Positions 10,086 to 20,755 of a DNA stretch of 64,000 nucleotides are shown here, piece after piece. Origin of the DNA: Prosapia bicincta (lineage: Eukaryota; Arthropoda; Insecta; Hemiptera; Cercopidae); NCBI GenBank assembly GCA_036971475.1, contig JBAIZL010000006.1, forward strand, positions 132,339,731-132,403,730. Direction: 5' to 3'. Below the pieces are notes generated by a model. The model did not search any database and was not told the DNA's origin. It worked only from the letters and a program-made list of their open reading frames with translations. The number at the start of each line of letters is the position of its first letter. Within the stretch, counting starts at the first letter, position 1. A program made the position numbers and the translations under genes.

Positions 10086-13000
10086 TTAATCAACAAATTT
10101 TTGTGGAAGCTTAATTTGTCTGCCACTTCTTGAATATGTCACAATTTTATTTTCTTTTGTCACATTATCTTCTTCCAGGTGTAGTTCATGTTCATTGGTT
10201 TTTGTCACTTTTGGTTTAATCTTTTCTTTTAATTGTTCTTGGATGGTTTCTTCTTGCATTTCAAGAGGATATAGTCTTTGTATTGGTCTCAATAAACTTC
10301 CAAAAGCAGTCTTCAATTGCACTAATCTACACACTCCATCTCTACTAATGATAGTCTTTTCTATCAGTCCTATTGGCCAATCAATTCTTTTTTTATTTTC
10401 AACTTCAATCAGTACTAATTCTCCAACTTTCAACTGTCTGCCGTTTTTCTTACTTTTTAAAGCTAATTGTCCTAAATACTCAATCCTAAATCTTTTTCGC
10501 AATGCTTCTCTCAGGTGTTGTCGATAACGTACTCTCTTGTTAAGACTTTTTGTATTTACATGGTCACAATCTGGAACTCCAATTTCTTTTAAGTCATGTA
10601 AAAACATATTTGGAGTAATAGCAGTTAGGTCTGAAGAAGTTTCAGATAAATATGTCAAAGGTCTAGAATTCATGATACTTTCACAATCACATAAGATTGT
10701 CTCCATTTCCTCATAATCCAATGACGTTTTGCCCAAGGTTTTGCGTAGCAACTGTTTCATGAGTCGGATGAGTCGCTCCCACCATCCGCCCCACCATGCA
10801 GCAGAGGGAGGGTTAAACCTCCAGTCAATTTGTTGGCATGAGCTATATTTTAAGATAGCATTCCAATCTAGAATTTTAAATGCCTTTTCTGTACCTGTGA
10901 AATTGGTACCATTGTCACTATATATTATTGATGGTCTTCCTCGCCTTGCAATAAATCTTCTAAGTGTATCTATAAATGCTTCGACAGAAAGAAACTTTAC
11001 TAACTCCAAATGAACAGCACGGTATACTGCACAAGTGAATATGCAGATCCAAACTTTACTGCCATCTCGTAGAAACAAAGGTCCCGCAAAATCAATTCCA
11101 ACCACTTCAAATACTGCGGCATCTCGTACTCTACTTTCAGGTAAGGGCGGAGTGATTGTTTCTACATTTTTTGAATTATGTCTCTGACAAGGAATACATT
11201 TTTTCAAAGTATTACTTATTGTTTTTCTTCCTCTCAATATCCAATAGTTTTCTCTTAATAAACTTAAGAGACCTTGAACTCCCACATGACATGATCTCTT
11301 ATGTATTGTAAGAATAAGAATATCTACAATGTCATGTTTTGATGGTAGAACAACAGGAAATTTAAAATTTTCCAAATCCTTTCTTTCTGTTAATTTTGTC
11401 TTTAGCCTTATAATACCATCAGCAGCCATAAATGGTGACAATGAAGCCAATTTAGGCTCCCTTATTCCTTCAAATGATTGCTGTTGAACAATTCTAATTA
11501 TAAAATTGTTAGCTTCAATAATCTCCTTACATGACAAAACTTTACTCACACACTTTTCCTTCTTTGAGGGGTTACAATTATGAATAAATCTCAGCAACCA
11601 TGCAAAAACACACACAATCTTATCAAAATCATTTGAAAAGTAATAAAACCAATCTTTTGGGTAATTATTACTTAAAAGTGAAGGTGTAGGTCCGTTCTTT
11701 TTTTCTAAAGAAATTAATTCTTCGTCAGGTTCAGGTTCATTTGATGGCCAGGTATCTTCAGGCAACTTCAACCATGACGGGCCCTCCCACCATCTGGAAC
11801 TAATCAACCTGGAAACTGAACATCCTCTACTGGGCAAGTCTGCTGGATTCATAGTGCCGGGAATGTGCCGCCAAGATGTTCTGGAAGTGAGGCTGCAGAT
11901 TTCTTCAACTCTATTTCTAACAAATACTCCCCAGTTTTCTTCTCTTTTAATCCAAGCTATTACTGTAGAAGAGTCACTCCAATAAAAAAATTTAATATTA
12001 CATTCAAATTTGTTTTCATCTCTTAATTCTTGCACTACTGAAGAACCTAATCTAGCACCTATAGTAGCAGCCATTAGTTCAAGTCTGGGTATTGTCATCT
12101 TCTTTACAGGTGCTACACGTGACTTTGCCTGGATTAGCTGTAATTGAATACATGTACTAAGTTCAAAACGCATAAATACTGCTGTTGAGTACGCAAATTT
12201 GCTGGCATCACAAAATATGTGAACTGATACAGAAATGATTACGTCATCCACACCTTGTAGCCATCGTGGAATCTTCATCTCTTTTAATTGATCGAGTTCC
12301 TGAAACCATATATTGAATCGTTGTTTGATTTCTTCTGGTACTTCTTTGTCCCACCCACAATTATCTTTCCAGCATTCCTGCAATAATAACTTAGGGCATA
12401 TGGAAATAGGACAAGTGAATCCAATAGGATCGAACAATCTGTGTGCAGTGGACAATATAACACGTTGTGTTACCAAGTTCTCTTCTAAATTTACTATTTT
12501 ATGAAAACTCACAGAAATTGTGTCTTCTTTCTTGTCCCAGGTGAGACCTAGGACTGAAGCCTCTGTCTTGTCTTCCAGACCAGGTTCAGTATATTCCCAT
12601 CCTCGCAGCTCAAACTTTCCCAAAGAAAATATTTGTATTGCTTCTGAAATGAACTGTTTCAAATCCCTTTCATTATTTACACCTGTAACACAGTTATCAA
12701 CATAGAAACTTTTAAACAACTTTTCTATTGTACATTTAGAAAATTGATTGTCTTCAGCACACGGTACTAAATACTTCTGCAGGTGGTAGTTGATGACGGC
12801 ATTGAGCAAAAATGGACTACTTGAGACTCCAAAAACAACTCTTCTATGTCGGAAAATCTTGAGTGATCCATCTGTGTTTTGCCACAGAAATCTTAGGAAA
12901 TCTCTGTCCTCTTCATACAAACTTATTTGCAAAAACGCCTTTTTTATGTCAGCGATAACTCCTATTTTATAAAGTCGAAAACGTAAAAGCAAAGCTGGTA

Positions 13001-15419
13001 TTATTTCAATTAAGTTAATACCTATTTCCAAACACTGATTAAGGGAATAGTAACCCTTTTCTTTAGACGAGGCATCAAAAACCGGTCTTACTGCAGTGGT
13101 GCTGTTTTCTTTTATCACTGGTCTATGAGGTAAATAGTGACCTTCATCCCATTTGCTTATTGGGATTTCCTCAATAACACCATCTTCCAGCCAATCTGAA
13201 AACACATTGTTATATACATTATATAAACTTTCATTTGTTAGCTTTTTCACTGAGTTTTCAAGCCTTTTTTTTGCAAGATTGAAATTTCTTGGAACTTCTG
13301 GGTGGTCTTCGGACCAAGGTAATTTGACTTCATAGCGTCCTTCTTCATTTACTCTCACAGTTTCCAAAAATTGTGTTTGAACAGAATGTTCAATTTCTTG
13401 TTTGCTTCTGGTCTGTAGTGGGTCTTTTATACCTAAAACATCCATTTCCCACAGCTTGCATATTGAATTACTTTGTACAAACATAGAAAGTGCTGTCATA
13501 GAACTAAATTCTTTACTTTCTTGAAATTTTCCTGTCAAAACCCATCCTAAATGAGTTTCAAGGGCTATAATACCACAATCTAGAACCTCTTTTCTTCCAG
13601 TTAGAAGTTTCCCATATATGTCAGCCCCAATTAATATCTCAATTGGACTGTCTGCATCCTGAAACAATTTAATACCTCTTTCCATCAGTTCATCAGTCCA
13701 TCTTCCTGGTTTCAAGGCAGGAACATAAGTACAAATATTTATTTCACTAAGTGCCTTGAAATTACAAGAATATGTTTTATCTATACTTTGTAGTCTGACT
13801 TTGTAGCATGCATGATTGCGAGGCTTAGTGACCTCTCCTCCAAACAGGCCATGTAATAATGTTTCTTCACCACAAGTGTCATATTTCATTTTTTCAACAG
13901 TCGATTTCCTTATGTATGACCTCTGGGATCCACTGTCAAAAAGTAAACGCACATTGAGTTCTTTTGTGTCACTAACAGCCTTGACAACAAGAGTTTGCAT
14001 GTAAACCTGATTGCCATTCACATTGGACAAGGAATTCTCAAAATTGGGCTCAGCTTCTTTTTCCTCGCATTTAGGTTTAATGTTAGACCTATTAAAATTA
14101 TTCTGCAACTTTGAACACATAAGTGGTACATGTTTTCCATTACAAATAATACATTTAACAATAGCTCTGCAATGTTTACTTAAATGTCCTACTTTTGTAC
14201 AAGAAAAGCAACACCTTTTGCTAGTAAGAATATTCTGCCTTTCTTCTAAAGACATGTCCCTAGCTTTAAAACAGTTTTCACTTAAATGACCACCGTCACA
14301 AAACACACACATCGATAACTTCGTCTTATCTGTGCTTACTGTAGACGTATTTGATTTTACATTTACAAGGCCAGCTGCTGTAACATTGCTGGTAGGCCTT
14401 CTTGTATTTTTAATATGCTTATCTTTACTTGCAAAGTCTCTTTTATATGAACTCGTAGGATTATCACCTGTTGATACTTTTGTTTTTTGTAAACCAAATC
14501 CCTGTTTAGCTAAGTTTATTCTTTCTTCTCCCTCCACTTCAATTTTCAAAAAATTCATTAGGCTATCTAGCCTACTTTTACTTTCTGACGCGGTCTCGTC
14601 CTGTTGAGAGTTAGGCCTACTTCTCTGCCAAGCTATTAATAAATCCTCCCTGAGACAAGATTCTACTAATGGGAAGAGCATAGCAGCGTACTTCTCCTTT
14701 GTTACACCTAAAGTTTCTAAACACCTTAGTTTTGACTCAATTTGATCATAAAGTGAGGAAATAGTAATTTTACTTTCACTGCTATTTAATGTTATTACAA
14801 TTTTCAAGATTTCTCTTATGTAAAACTCTACTAACAGGTCATCTTTGGCAAAGCGAGATTTTAAATGTTCAATAGCCTGTTCATAACTACGTCCACATGG
14901 GGGAAAACTCTCGACAATTTCCCTAGCCTTAGTATTAGGGATAGTCGCTTGCAGGAGATACTGATACTTGTCATCAGAATCAATACAGGGGTCTTCATGG
15001 ATTTTCTTAAATTGGCCCCAAAACGGCAACCAATCACTAATATCACCACCAAACTTTTTAAACTCAAGTGTGGGTAACTTAAATTTACGTTTTTCTACAT
15101 TCACACTAGTATCTGTCTTAGGCCTAGCCTTGTCAATAGCCTGTTCAACTAAATACTCAACTATTTTAAACTTGCCTGAGTATTCATCGGCAGATTCTAC
15201 CTCATTTTCTAAAACTTCAGTAGATGCATTTTCATTTAGTAAAACTTCAATAATTTCTCGGTCTAAGACCTCCAATTGATTATGTTTTTCACGTAATAGC
15301 TCTAAATTAGCTTTTAACAAAATCACATCATCTTCATTTTTTATGGATTCTAATAATGTATTGTGTAAACGTGAAAATCCAGTTCTAAACAATTTTCTTT
15401 TCTTTTTCAGAGCATCCAT
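10086..15419 (-). CDS. BEL/Pao gag-pol polyprotein, full-length open frame (copy C)
   Basis: An uninterrupted frame of 1,777 codons. Rough domain order by residue: DUF1759-like gag 100-250; zinc knuckles from 371 (CX2CX3HX4C, CX2CX4HX4C, CX2CX3HX4C); aspartic protease DSG at 495; RT about 770-960 with FYVDN at 905-909; RNase H with FCDAS at 1069, MTIPRLELMAA, FYWSDSS and HIPGTMNPADLPSRG; integrase zinc domain from 1373 (HX4H, CIPC); integrase core Asp 1443, Asp 1502 and Glu 1548; C-terminal GELVLIEVEN domain. The start is the first ATG after the leader, conserved in copies B and D. Coding appears intact, but its own 5' LTR is reduced to about 10 bp at 15488-15497, so this copy should lack a normal promoter. 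The LTR at 9763-10022 is its 3' LTR. Confidence 0.95.
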   Translation of the reverse strand: MDALKKKRKLFRTGFSRLHNTLLESIKNEDDVILLKANLELLREKHNQLEVLDREIIEVLLNENASTEVLENEVESADEYSGKFKIVEYLVEQAIDKARPKTDTSVNVEKRKFKLPTLEFKKFGGDISDWLPFWGQFKKIHEDPCIDSDDKYQYLLQATIPNTKAREIVESFPPCGRSYEQAIEHLKSRFAKDDLLVEFYIREILKIVITLNSSESKITISSLYDQIESKLRCLETLGVTKEKYAAMLFPLVESCLREDLLIAWQRSRPNSQQDETASESKSRLDSLMNFLKIEVEGEERINLAKQGFGLQKTKVSTGDNPTSSYKRDFASKDKHIKNTRRPTSNVTAAGLVNVKSNTSTVSTDKTKLSMCVFCDGGHLSENCFKARDMSLEERQNILTSKRCCFSCTKVGHLSKHCRAIVKCIICNGKHVPLMCSKLQNNFNRSNIKPKCEEKEAEPNFENSLSNVNGNQVYMQTLVVKAVSDTKELNVRLLFDSGSQRSYIRKSTVEKMKYDTCGEETLLHGLFGGEVTKPRNHACYKVRLQSIDKTYSCNFKALSEINICTYVPALKPGRWTDELMERGIKLFQDADSPIEILIGADIYGKLLTGRKEVLDCGIIALETHLGWVLTGKFQESKEFSSMTALSMFVQSNSICKLWEMDVLGIKDPLQTRSKQEIEHSVQTQFLETVRVNEEGRYEVKLPWSEDHPEVPRNFNLAKKRLENSVKKLTNESLYNVYNNVFSDWLEDGVIEEIPISKWDEGHYLPHRPVIKENSTTAVRPVFDASSKEKGYYSLNQCLEIGINLIEIIPALLLRFRLYKIGVIADIKKAFLQISLYEEDRDFLRFLWQNTDGSLKIFRHRRVVFGVSSSPFLLNAVINYHLQKYLVPCAEDNQFSKCTIEKLFKSFYVDNCVTGVNNERDLKQFISEAIQIFSLGKFELRGWEYTEPGLEDKTEASVLGLTWDKKEDTISVSFHKIVNLEENLVTQRVILSTAHRLFDPIGFTCPISICPKLLLQECWKDNCGWDKEVPEEIKQRFNIWFQELDQLKEMKIPRWLQGVDDVIISVSVHIFCDASKFAYSTAVFMRFELSTCIQLQLIQAKSRVAPVKKMTIPRLELMAATIGARLGSSVVQELRDENKFECNIKFFYWSDSSTVIAWIKREENWGVFVRNRVEEICSLTSRTSWRHIPGTMNPADLPSRGCSVSRLISSRWWEGPSWLKLPEDTWPSNEPEPDEELISLEKKNGPTPSLLSNNYPKDWFYYFSNDFDKIVCVFAWLLRFIHNCNPSKKEKCVSKVLSCKEIIEANNFIIRIVQQQSFEGIREPKLASLSPFMAADGIIRLKTKLTERKDLENFKFPVVLPSKHDIVDILILTIHKRSCHVGVQGLLSLLRENYWILRGRKTISNTLKKCIPCQRHNSKNVETITPPLPESRVRDAAVFEVVGIDFAGPLFLRDGSKVWICIFTCAVYRAVHLELVKFLSVEAFIDTLRRFIARRGRPSIIYSDNGTNFTGTEKAFKILDWNAILKYSSCQQIDWRFNPPSAAWWGGWWERLIRLMKQLLRKTLGKTSLDYEEMETILCDCESIMNSRPLTYLSETSSDLTAITPNMFLHDLKEIGVPDCDHVNTKSLNKRVRYRQHLREALRKRFRIEYLGQLALKSKKNGRQLKVGELVLIEVENKKRIDWPIGLIEKTIISRDGVCRLVQLKTAFGSLLRPIQRLYPLEMQEETIQEQLKEKIKPKVTKTNEHELHLEEDNVTKENKIVTYSRSGRQIKLPQKFVD

Positions 15420-15717
15420 TATAAAATACTTACTAATGGATCATAGATTTTAACTGTAACCAAATTATTATCCTGTCACGGTCGCCATATGTTATTTGGT
15501 TACAGTTAAAATCTATGATCCATTAGTAAGTATTTTATAATGGATGCTCTGAAAAAGAAAAGAAAATTGTTTAGAACTGGATTTTCACGTTTACACAATA
15601 CATTATTAGAATCCATAAAAAATGAAGATGATGTGATTTTGTTAAAAGCTAATTTAGAGCTATTACGTGAAAAACATAATCAATTGGAGGTCTTAGACCG
15701 AGAAATTATTGAAGTTT
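15242..15717. repeat. 224-bp inverted repeat (palindrome) formed by head-to-head BEL 5' ends
   Basis: 15242-15465 (leader and gag start of copy C, minus) and 15494-15717 (leader and gag start of fragment D, plus) are near-perfect reverse complements separated by 28 bp holding the primer-binding site. Confidence 0.93.
15471..15487 (-). promoter_or_regulatory. primer-binding site of BEL copy C
   Basis: The same 17 bases as at 9744-9760 (TGGCGACCGTGACAGGA on the minus strand). It lies in the unpaired centre of the head-to-head palindrome, next to a remnant of the LTR end. Confidence 0.75.
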
Positions 15718-15749
15718 CCGGTGCAAACATCATTGTGTTTGCACTTTGA
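15494..15749 (+). pseudogene. BEL/Pao 5' gag fragment, copy D
   Basis: The leader plus the first 59 gag codons (MDALKKKRK to REIIEV) are identical to copy C but on the opposite strand. The match stops at 15717. The frame runs on for ten unrelated residues to a stop at 15749. It has no LTR or primer-binding site of its own. Confidence 0.9.
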
Positions 15750-15783
15750 TGACAAATATGACACTTTGATGACAGAGACTTTG

Positions 15784-15862
15784 TAGCCGTGATTGTTTGT
15801 TGTAAGGGACAGGGTGTTGTGGCCGCAATAACACAGGTTCGATTCCTAGGTGTCGAACTATA
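15784..15862 (+). other. tRNA-like (RNA polymerase III B-box) segment, SINE-like
   Basis: A perfect B-box-type sequence GGTTCGATTCC at 15836-15846 follows TAGCCGTGATTG at 15784, an A-box-like position about 45 bp upstream. The same segment is in the right arm on the minus strand (36130-36215). It does not fold as a full tRNA by eye. It could be a tRNA-derived SINE head. Confidence 0.45.
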
Positions 15863-16083
15863 TTTCTTAGGTTTGAAAATAAAATGTTGCTTTGACCAGG
15901 AATCTACACCGTGTCCTCACCAATTTATGAACATGGCTACAGAGCCCCTAATGATTGTTAGTATATCCGTAGAGGTTTTATAGTGCACTCTAGCAGGGAT
16001 ATTAAACTAAAGTTTACATTTTTTTGAAATCAAACTCCAGTATACCTTATTACTCCTAACAATATTACAATAAAGAATAACGT

Positions 16084-16751
16084 CTTCTAATAGTTTTTTA
16101 TTCCTTCAGGAATATATGTTGTTCCTCTAAAATATGAATTCGAGGCCACTGACTTCGATTTAATCTCGATTTGCTGAGTCGCTTGAAACACTAATCCGCA
16201 ACGGGATAAGAGCCCCATAGTTACTCTGCAATGCTTACCCACAATAAAAATATATTTTCTAATAGTTTATTATTCCTTCACTAATATGGGTTGTATTCCT
16301 CTAAAATATGAATTCGAGGCCACTGACTTCGCTATAATCTCGATTTGCTGAGTCGCTTGAAACACAAATCCGCAACGGGTTAATAGACCCATAGTTACTC
16401 TGCAATGCTTACCCACAATAAAAATAACATCTTCTAATAGTTTATTATTCCTTCACTAATATGGGTTGTATTCCTCTAAAATATGAATTCTCTAATAATC
16501 TCGATTCGCTGAGTCGCTTGAAACACTAATCCGCAACGGGTTAATAGACCCATAGTTACTCTGCAATGCTTACCCACAATAAAAAATAACATCTTCTAAT
16601 AGTTTATTATTCCTTCAGTAATATGGGTTGTATGCCCTACAAATATGAATACGAGGCCACTGAATTCGCTGATTATCTGAATTTGCTGGATTGCTTGAAA
16701 CACAAATCCGCAAGGGTTAAGAGACCCATAGTTACTCTGCAATGCTTACCC
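16084..16751. repeat. about 173-bp tandem repeat, 4 units (left arm)
   Basis: Units start at 16084, 16257, 16431 and 16593, each with CTTCTAATAGTTTATTATTCC near the start and GTTACTCTGCAATGCTTACCC near the end. The third unit lacks about 12 bp around GAGGCCACTG. Confidence 0.93.
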
Positions 16752-17627
16752 ATGCTTCTGGAATATCACAGATTGAAGTTGAGCATTCATTTTTATTAAC
16801 ACTGCCTTCTACATTGTGACTTTGTCCGGAGCCAGTGTTGCTATACAACCCCTGTTAATATAAGGCATTTACTAGGTTTCTTCGCAAATAGCTATTTACT
16901 CCACCTAACTCAGACAGGCAGTATATTTTTAAATGCTGACTCACTGCGAAATTAAACCGGTTACAAAAGGAATTTATCCAAAATTACATTAACAGTATCA
17001 AAACAAATGATGGAGTGTGTGCCAAAATACAAATGCTTTTTGTTTTACTTTTTTGCCTTTATTTTTATTTTTTTCAAATTATGATCATGTACAAGAAATG
17101 AGAAATTTGTGCTTTTCTCTACTCCTTAGCGATCTTGTTCTTACAATTTTGAAAGTTTTCCTTTGAGGAGCTGACCATGTGATTTTACAGCTAACAACTT
17201 TATTATAAAATGTTGTACATTGTTAAGAATTAGAGAGAAAAATTGCAGAATACAACTTCATCAATTTCGAAATTAGTAAAAAAAAGGAAACATGTGGATT
17301 TCACAAGGTTTTTTACACAATAATCTTGTTGAAATTATTAGTACAACTGTGCTCAAAATGACCTCAACATAATTTGATTCTAATCTTGGGCCTGAATTCA
17401 TGGTTTTGTTTCATTTTGTTTATTACTGTTGTGTAATCTTATAATTGTGTAGATTTTTTAAAAGTTGTACAACAAAATACAATACAGCTCTCGTGTTTCA
17501 ATTGGTTTAAAAGTAACATTCAACAATAATGTTAACTCTAAATATTTATTTAAGAATTCATTTTTTTCTGACATTTGTTAAAATCCTTGAAAAATTCCAA
17601 GTTATAAAAATTTTCATATTCATCAAG

Positions 17628-17755
17628 TCATCAAAGTGTAAACACAAATGAAACACAGAATTTTACAGTGACTTGATTTTTGACAGTTTGAATCTGTTTT
17701 TAATACATTCAGTGCTAAAAAATAATGGTAGCATGTTATAGAAGCTTAACTTAGA
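17628..17755. repeat. terminal-inverted-repeat segment, left-arm copy
   Basis: From GTAAACACAAATG to TAGCATGTTATAGAAGCTTAAC. It matches 36239-36386 directly and 34074-34196 inverted, which identifies it as a terminal repeat of a roughly 2.3-kb unit. Confidence 0.75.
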
Positions 17756-18322
17756 GGAGACCCGGGCAAAGTGGATAACTTTTTTAAAACAGGTGACAAA
17801 TTTTGAATGAAGTCAAAAAAAATTTGTGATGGTGTTAAATATCATCTAACATACATAAACTATTGGTAGGAAAATAGTTATTTACGAAACTAAAGCAGTG
17901 ATGTAAATAAATCAATTATATATAAATGTCAATTATTCGCTTTGCCGAGGTACCCTGGGCAAAGTGAACAATGTAACCAAGGCAAAGTGAATTTTGTACT
18001 CATTAACCTGGAAAAGAAAAAATGTTGTTATAAAATGCACACAAGCTCAAATTTTCTCCATAACATTTAATTTTACATAATAACTCTTATTTTTAGTGTA
18101 CACATTATGCCAAAGAATTTTAAAAAAAATATACACTCTTTCAATTTTCAACATTAAGTTGAATCAAAAGAAATTATATAAATTATATTGTTCGTCAACT
18201 TTAACTGTCAAGACATAGGTCAAACAAATATGATCCCAACCCGCAATAGTCTGAACAACCTTCATGAGTCCATTCAAGACAATGCCCGTACTGTATCCAA
18301 TCATCCAGAGGTGGCCGTCCGG

Positions 18323-18986
18323 ATTTTAAAAATCCAATATCCTTGACCACATAACTTACCGATTATTTTTACATTTCCTTCCTAAAACAATAATAAAATG
18401 TTTTTATTGTGAATTGCTAAATCTTTGATTCTCTCTATATTCCATTAGAACTGCCTTCATTGAAAAACTGTTTTTTCATGTAATAAGGGTTGAAATTTCT
18501 CTCATAAATATAACATATAATAACCAGTGTTAATTCAGAATTTGACAACCGTATTTAAATAAATGATATATAAATTGCAAAAGTTATTTAACTACCATCT
18601 TATTTAATAAAATATTATTTATCAATATTGATTAGAACTCTGAAGTGATTGAACAACGGCAAAATGTAAGTAATACGTTCGCAAACATTGCTGCTTTTTA
18701 ATGTAGTTTGACCGTAACACAGTGAATGTATCAATTTCACACTAGTAAAAAAATTATTCATTTACACATAAAAATATGCACAAAATATATACGCTTTATT
18801 AATAAATAGCTACGTAAATCTACATAGAATGTGTAAAAATGGTTTTATATAACCTCTTTGCCAGAGTTTGGTAAATTTTAAAACATATTGTGACACAAAG
18901 TGCTACATCACAGTCAGGGCAGAAATATCTGGATTCTCTCATAATTTGTTTGCCTTTTGCATCAGGTGGTCGAGCACAAATTACAC
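18323..18986. repeat. direct repeat unit with piggyBac-like 3' segment, copy 1
   Basis: About 660 bp similar, in the same orientation, to 29768-30419. It starts at TTTTAAAAATC(C/T)AATATCC and runs into the piggyBac C-terminal coding relic. Confidence 0.8.
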
Positions 18987-19082
18987 ATTGTTTTGTTTTT
19001 TTTTTGCGGTTTGTAGTAGTATCTCTGAAAAGTGACGCCCTGTTAGTCTAAGAGGAGTGTGGGTTGAGCTAGGATTTTAAAG
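18835..19082 (-). pseudogene. piggyBac-like transposase C-terminal relic
   Basis: On the minus strand one frame gives PLRLTGRHFS, the usual segment before the piggyBac cysteine-rich tail. After a frameshift another frame gives KQCVICARPP, then [12 protein letters not shown], then ICFKIYQTL. The CX2C...CX2C...C...CF-x-Y-x-TL pattern is the C-terminal cysteine-rich domain of piggyBac transposases. The DDD catalytic region is absent nearby. A dead fragment. Confidence 0.65.
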
Positions 19083-19292
19083 GCTTGAAGAAGACGAAAC
19101 AAATTTGGAAAGGCGGTGCAATATCCGCGACTTTAATAAGTAATAATTTATTATAAATGTTACAAAATGTTATTTTAATTTATTCACTTAAAAATATATT
19201 CTGATGTTTACATAATTTAACTGTAATAATTAATAGATTAGGTTAGTTCTAGTAGAGCTTAAAGCTTATTTAGGAATTATTTGACTAGATAA

Positions 19293-19972
19293 GAGACTGA
19301 CAGACTTACCTAATGGCAATAGTCCAAAACTGCAATCTCTTGGAAATAAATAAATAGACACATAAAAAAACTTAACACACTATTGAAATATTTTGATCAA
19401 AAATGATCTTTGTCAATCAAAAAAGAAAAAGAAAAGACTAAAGTGAACCACAGATGTGTATAAATATCAAAATGTCACAGATTCACAGATTTATAGTTTA
19501 TGATATAATGCTATATGTGATTTGTATAAATATTGATTATTTGAAACTAGATATTGATAGTCTGTCAGAAGGAAGGTAAATGGAGTTGTTAAAAATGGTA
19601 GAAGTTAGGGGGAAGGTAAAAGGAGTTTTATCTGATGTTGAGGTTAGGAGGCTCTCTAGATTTGGTGTACCACTGGTATGATAACTACAATCTTCTAAAT
19701 TCTGAAGGGTTGCAATCAGGGGGAGGGCCTTAATTATTTTGGTGGTATAACATTCATTGAAAGATGTGATATTGTGACTAGCAGTTTTGAGCGGTTGACC
19801 TGTCTATGTTCATGGTTCCAAAGTCATGTCTGTGGCCATTCATTCTGATGCTCAGACCATCCGTGGTATGAAAATATTTCAATAGTGTGTTAAGTTTTTA
19901 TATGAGTCTATTTATTTATTTCCAAGACATTGCAGTTTTGGACTATTGCCATTAGGTAAGTCTGTCAGTCTC
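19293..19972. mobile_element. 680-bp non-autonomous element with 102-bp terminal inverted repeats
   Basis: 19293-19394 and 19871-19972 are near-perfect reverse complements, starting GAGACTGACAGACTTACC on each strand. The interior (about 475 bp) has no convincing frame. No obvious target-site duplication was seen by eye. The right end abuts a long (TA)n tract. Confidence 0.75.
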
Positions 19973-19981
19973 CTGACAGAC

Positions 19982-20092
<111 letters not shown>

Positions 20093-20111
20093 AGATACAT
20101 CTATAAGATAT

Positions 20112-20741
20112 ATCTACAAGAACCGTGATCGAGTGTTTGGCCAAAAACTCACGAGTTCTGAGTGCTGAGTGAGCTGGAGCGTTGTCGTGATGGAAAACCC
20201 AGTTATCACTTCTCCACAGTTCTGGCCTTTTGCGTCGGACAGCATCCCTCAGACGTTTCAGTACTTCAATGTAGGTAATCTGGTTGACTGTAGAGCCTTC
20301 AGGGAGGTACTTGTAGTGAACAACACCTGTAGCATAAAAAAAACTGTCAGCATCACTTTCACATTCGACCGAACTTGGCGAGCTTTTTTGGGTCTTGGGG
20401 AAGTTTGACTCCCCCATTGGGATGATTGGACCTTCGTTTCAATGTCGTAACCATACACCCATGATTCATCACCGGTTATACTTCTTGACAAAAAGTTCTC
20501 ATCTTCATTTGAACGATCAAGCAGTTCCGACAAACCCGGACGCGATTGGCTTTTTGATCGTCGGTCATCAGGCGTGGCACAAATTTCGCAGCAACGCGGT
20601 GCATCTTCAATTTTTCGGTCAAATTCTCGTATCAAGATCCAACTGATATCCCACACTCTCAGGACACCAAGCGGATTTTCCTGAAACTAACTTGAGCCGC
20701 GTAATTCAAACAGTCAGCGTATTTTTTTAACAGACCTCGTA
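20112..20741 (-). pseudogene. mariner transposase relic, 3' truncated
   Basis: The 5' end on the minus strand, TACGAGGTCTGTTAAAAAAATACG at 20741 and below, looks like a mariner terminal repeat flanked by TA. Coding segments in changing frames include ELLDRSNEDENF, TGDESWVYGYDIETK (first catalytic Asp region), GVVHYKYLPEGSTVNQ and HHDNAPAHSALRTREF (second Asp). At least two frameshifts are visible, one near 20330. The sequence stops after SITVL at the (TA)n tract, so the third catalytic Asp and the 3' terminal repeat are lost. Confidence 0.88.
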
Positions 20742-20755
20742 TATATATATATATA

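Larger units (their letters stand above)
15725..18320. repeat. left arm of a long imperfect inverted repeat
   Basis: This arm is the reverse complement of 33755-36255. Both share, in mirrored order, the tRNA-like B-box segment, about 176-bp tandem repeats, AT-rich stretches such as the 16960-17640 block (matching 34190-34860), a terminal-repeat motif near GAAGCTTAAC, and a final block around 18170-18320. The left arm has about 270 extra bases at 17778-18045. No coding frame is supported here. The outer end is cut by BEL fragment D. Confidence 0.85.

Noticed and set aside
15784..15862. Functional tRNA gene
   Set aside because: A B box is present, but acceptor, anticodon and D stems do not pair convincingly.
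16084..16751. CRISPR array
   Set aside because: The regular repeats are 173 bp, contiguous and without unique spacers, in eukaryotic DNA; this is a tandem satellite-type repeat.
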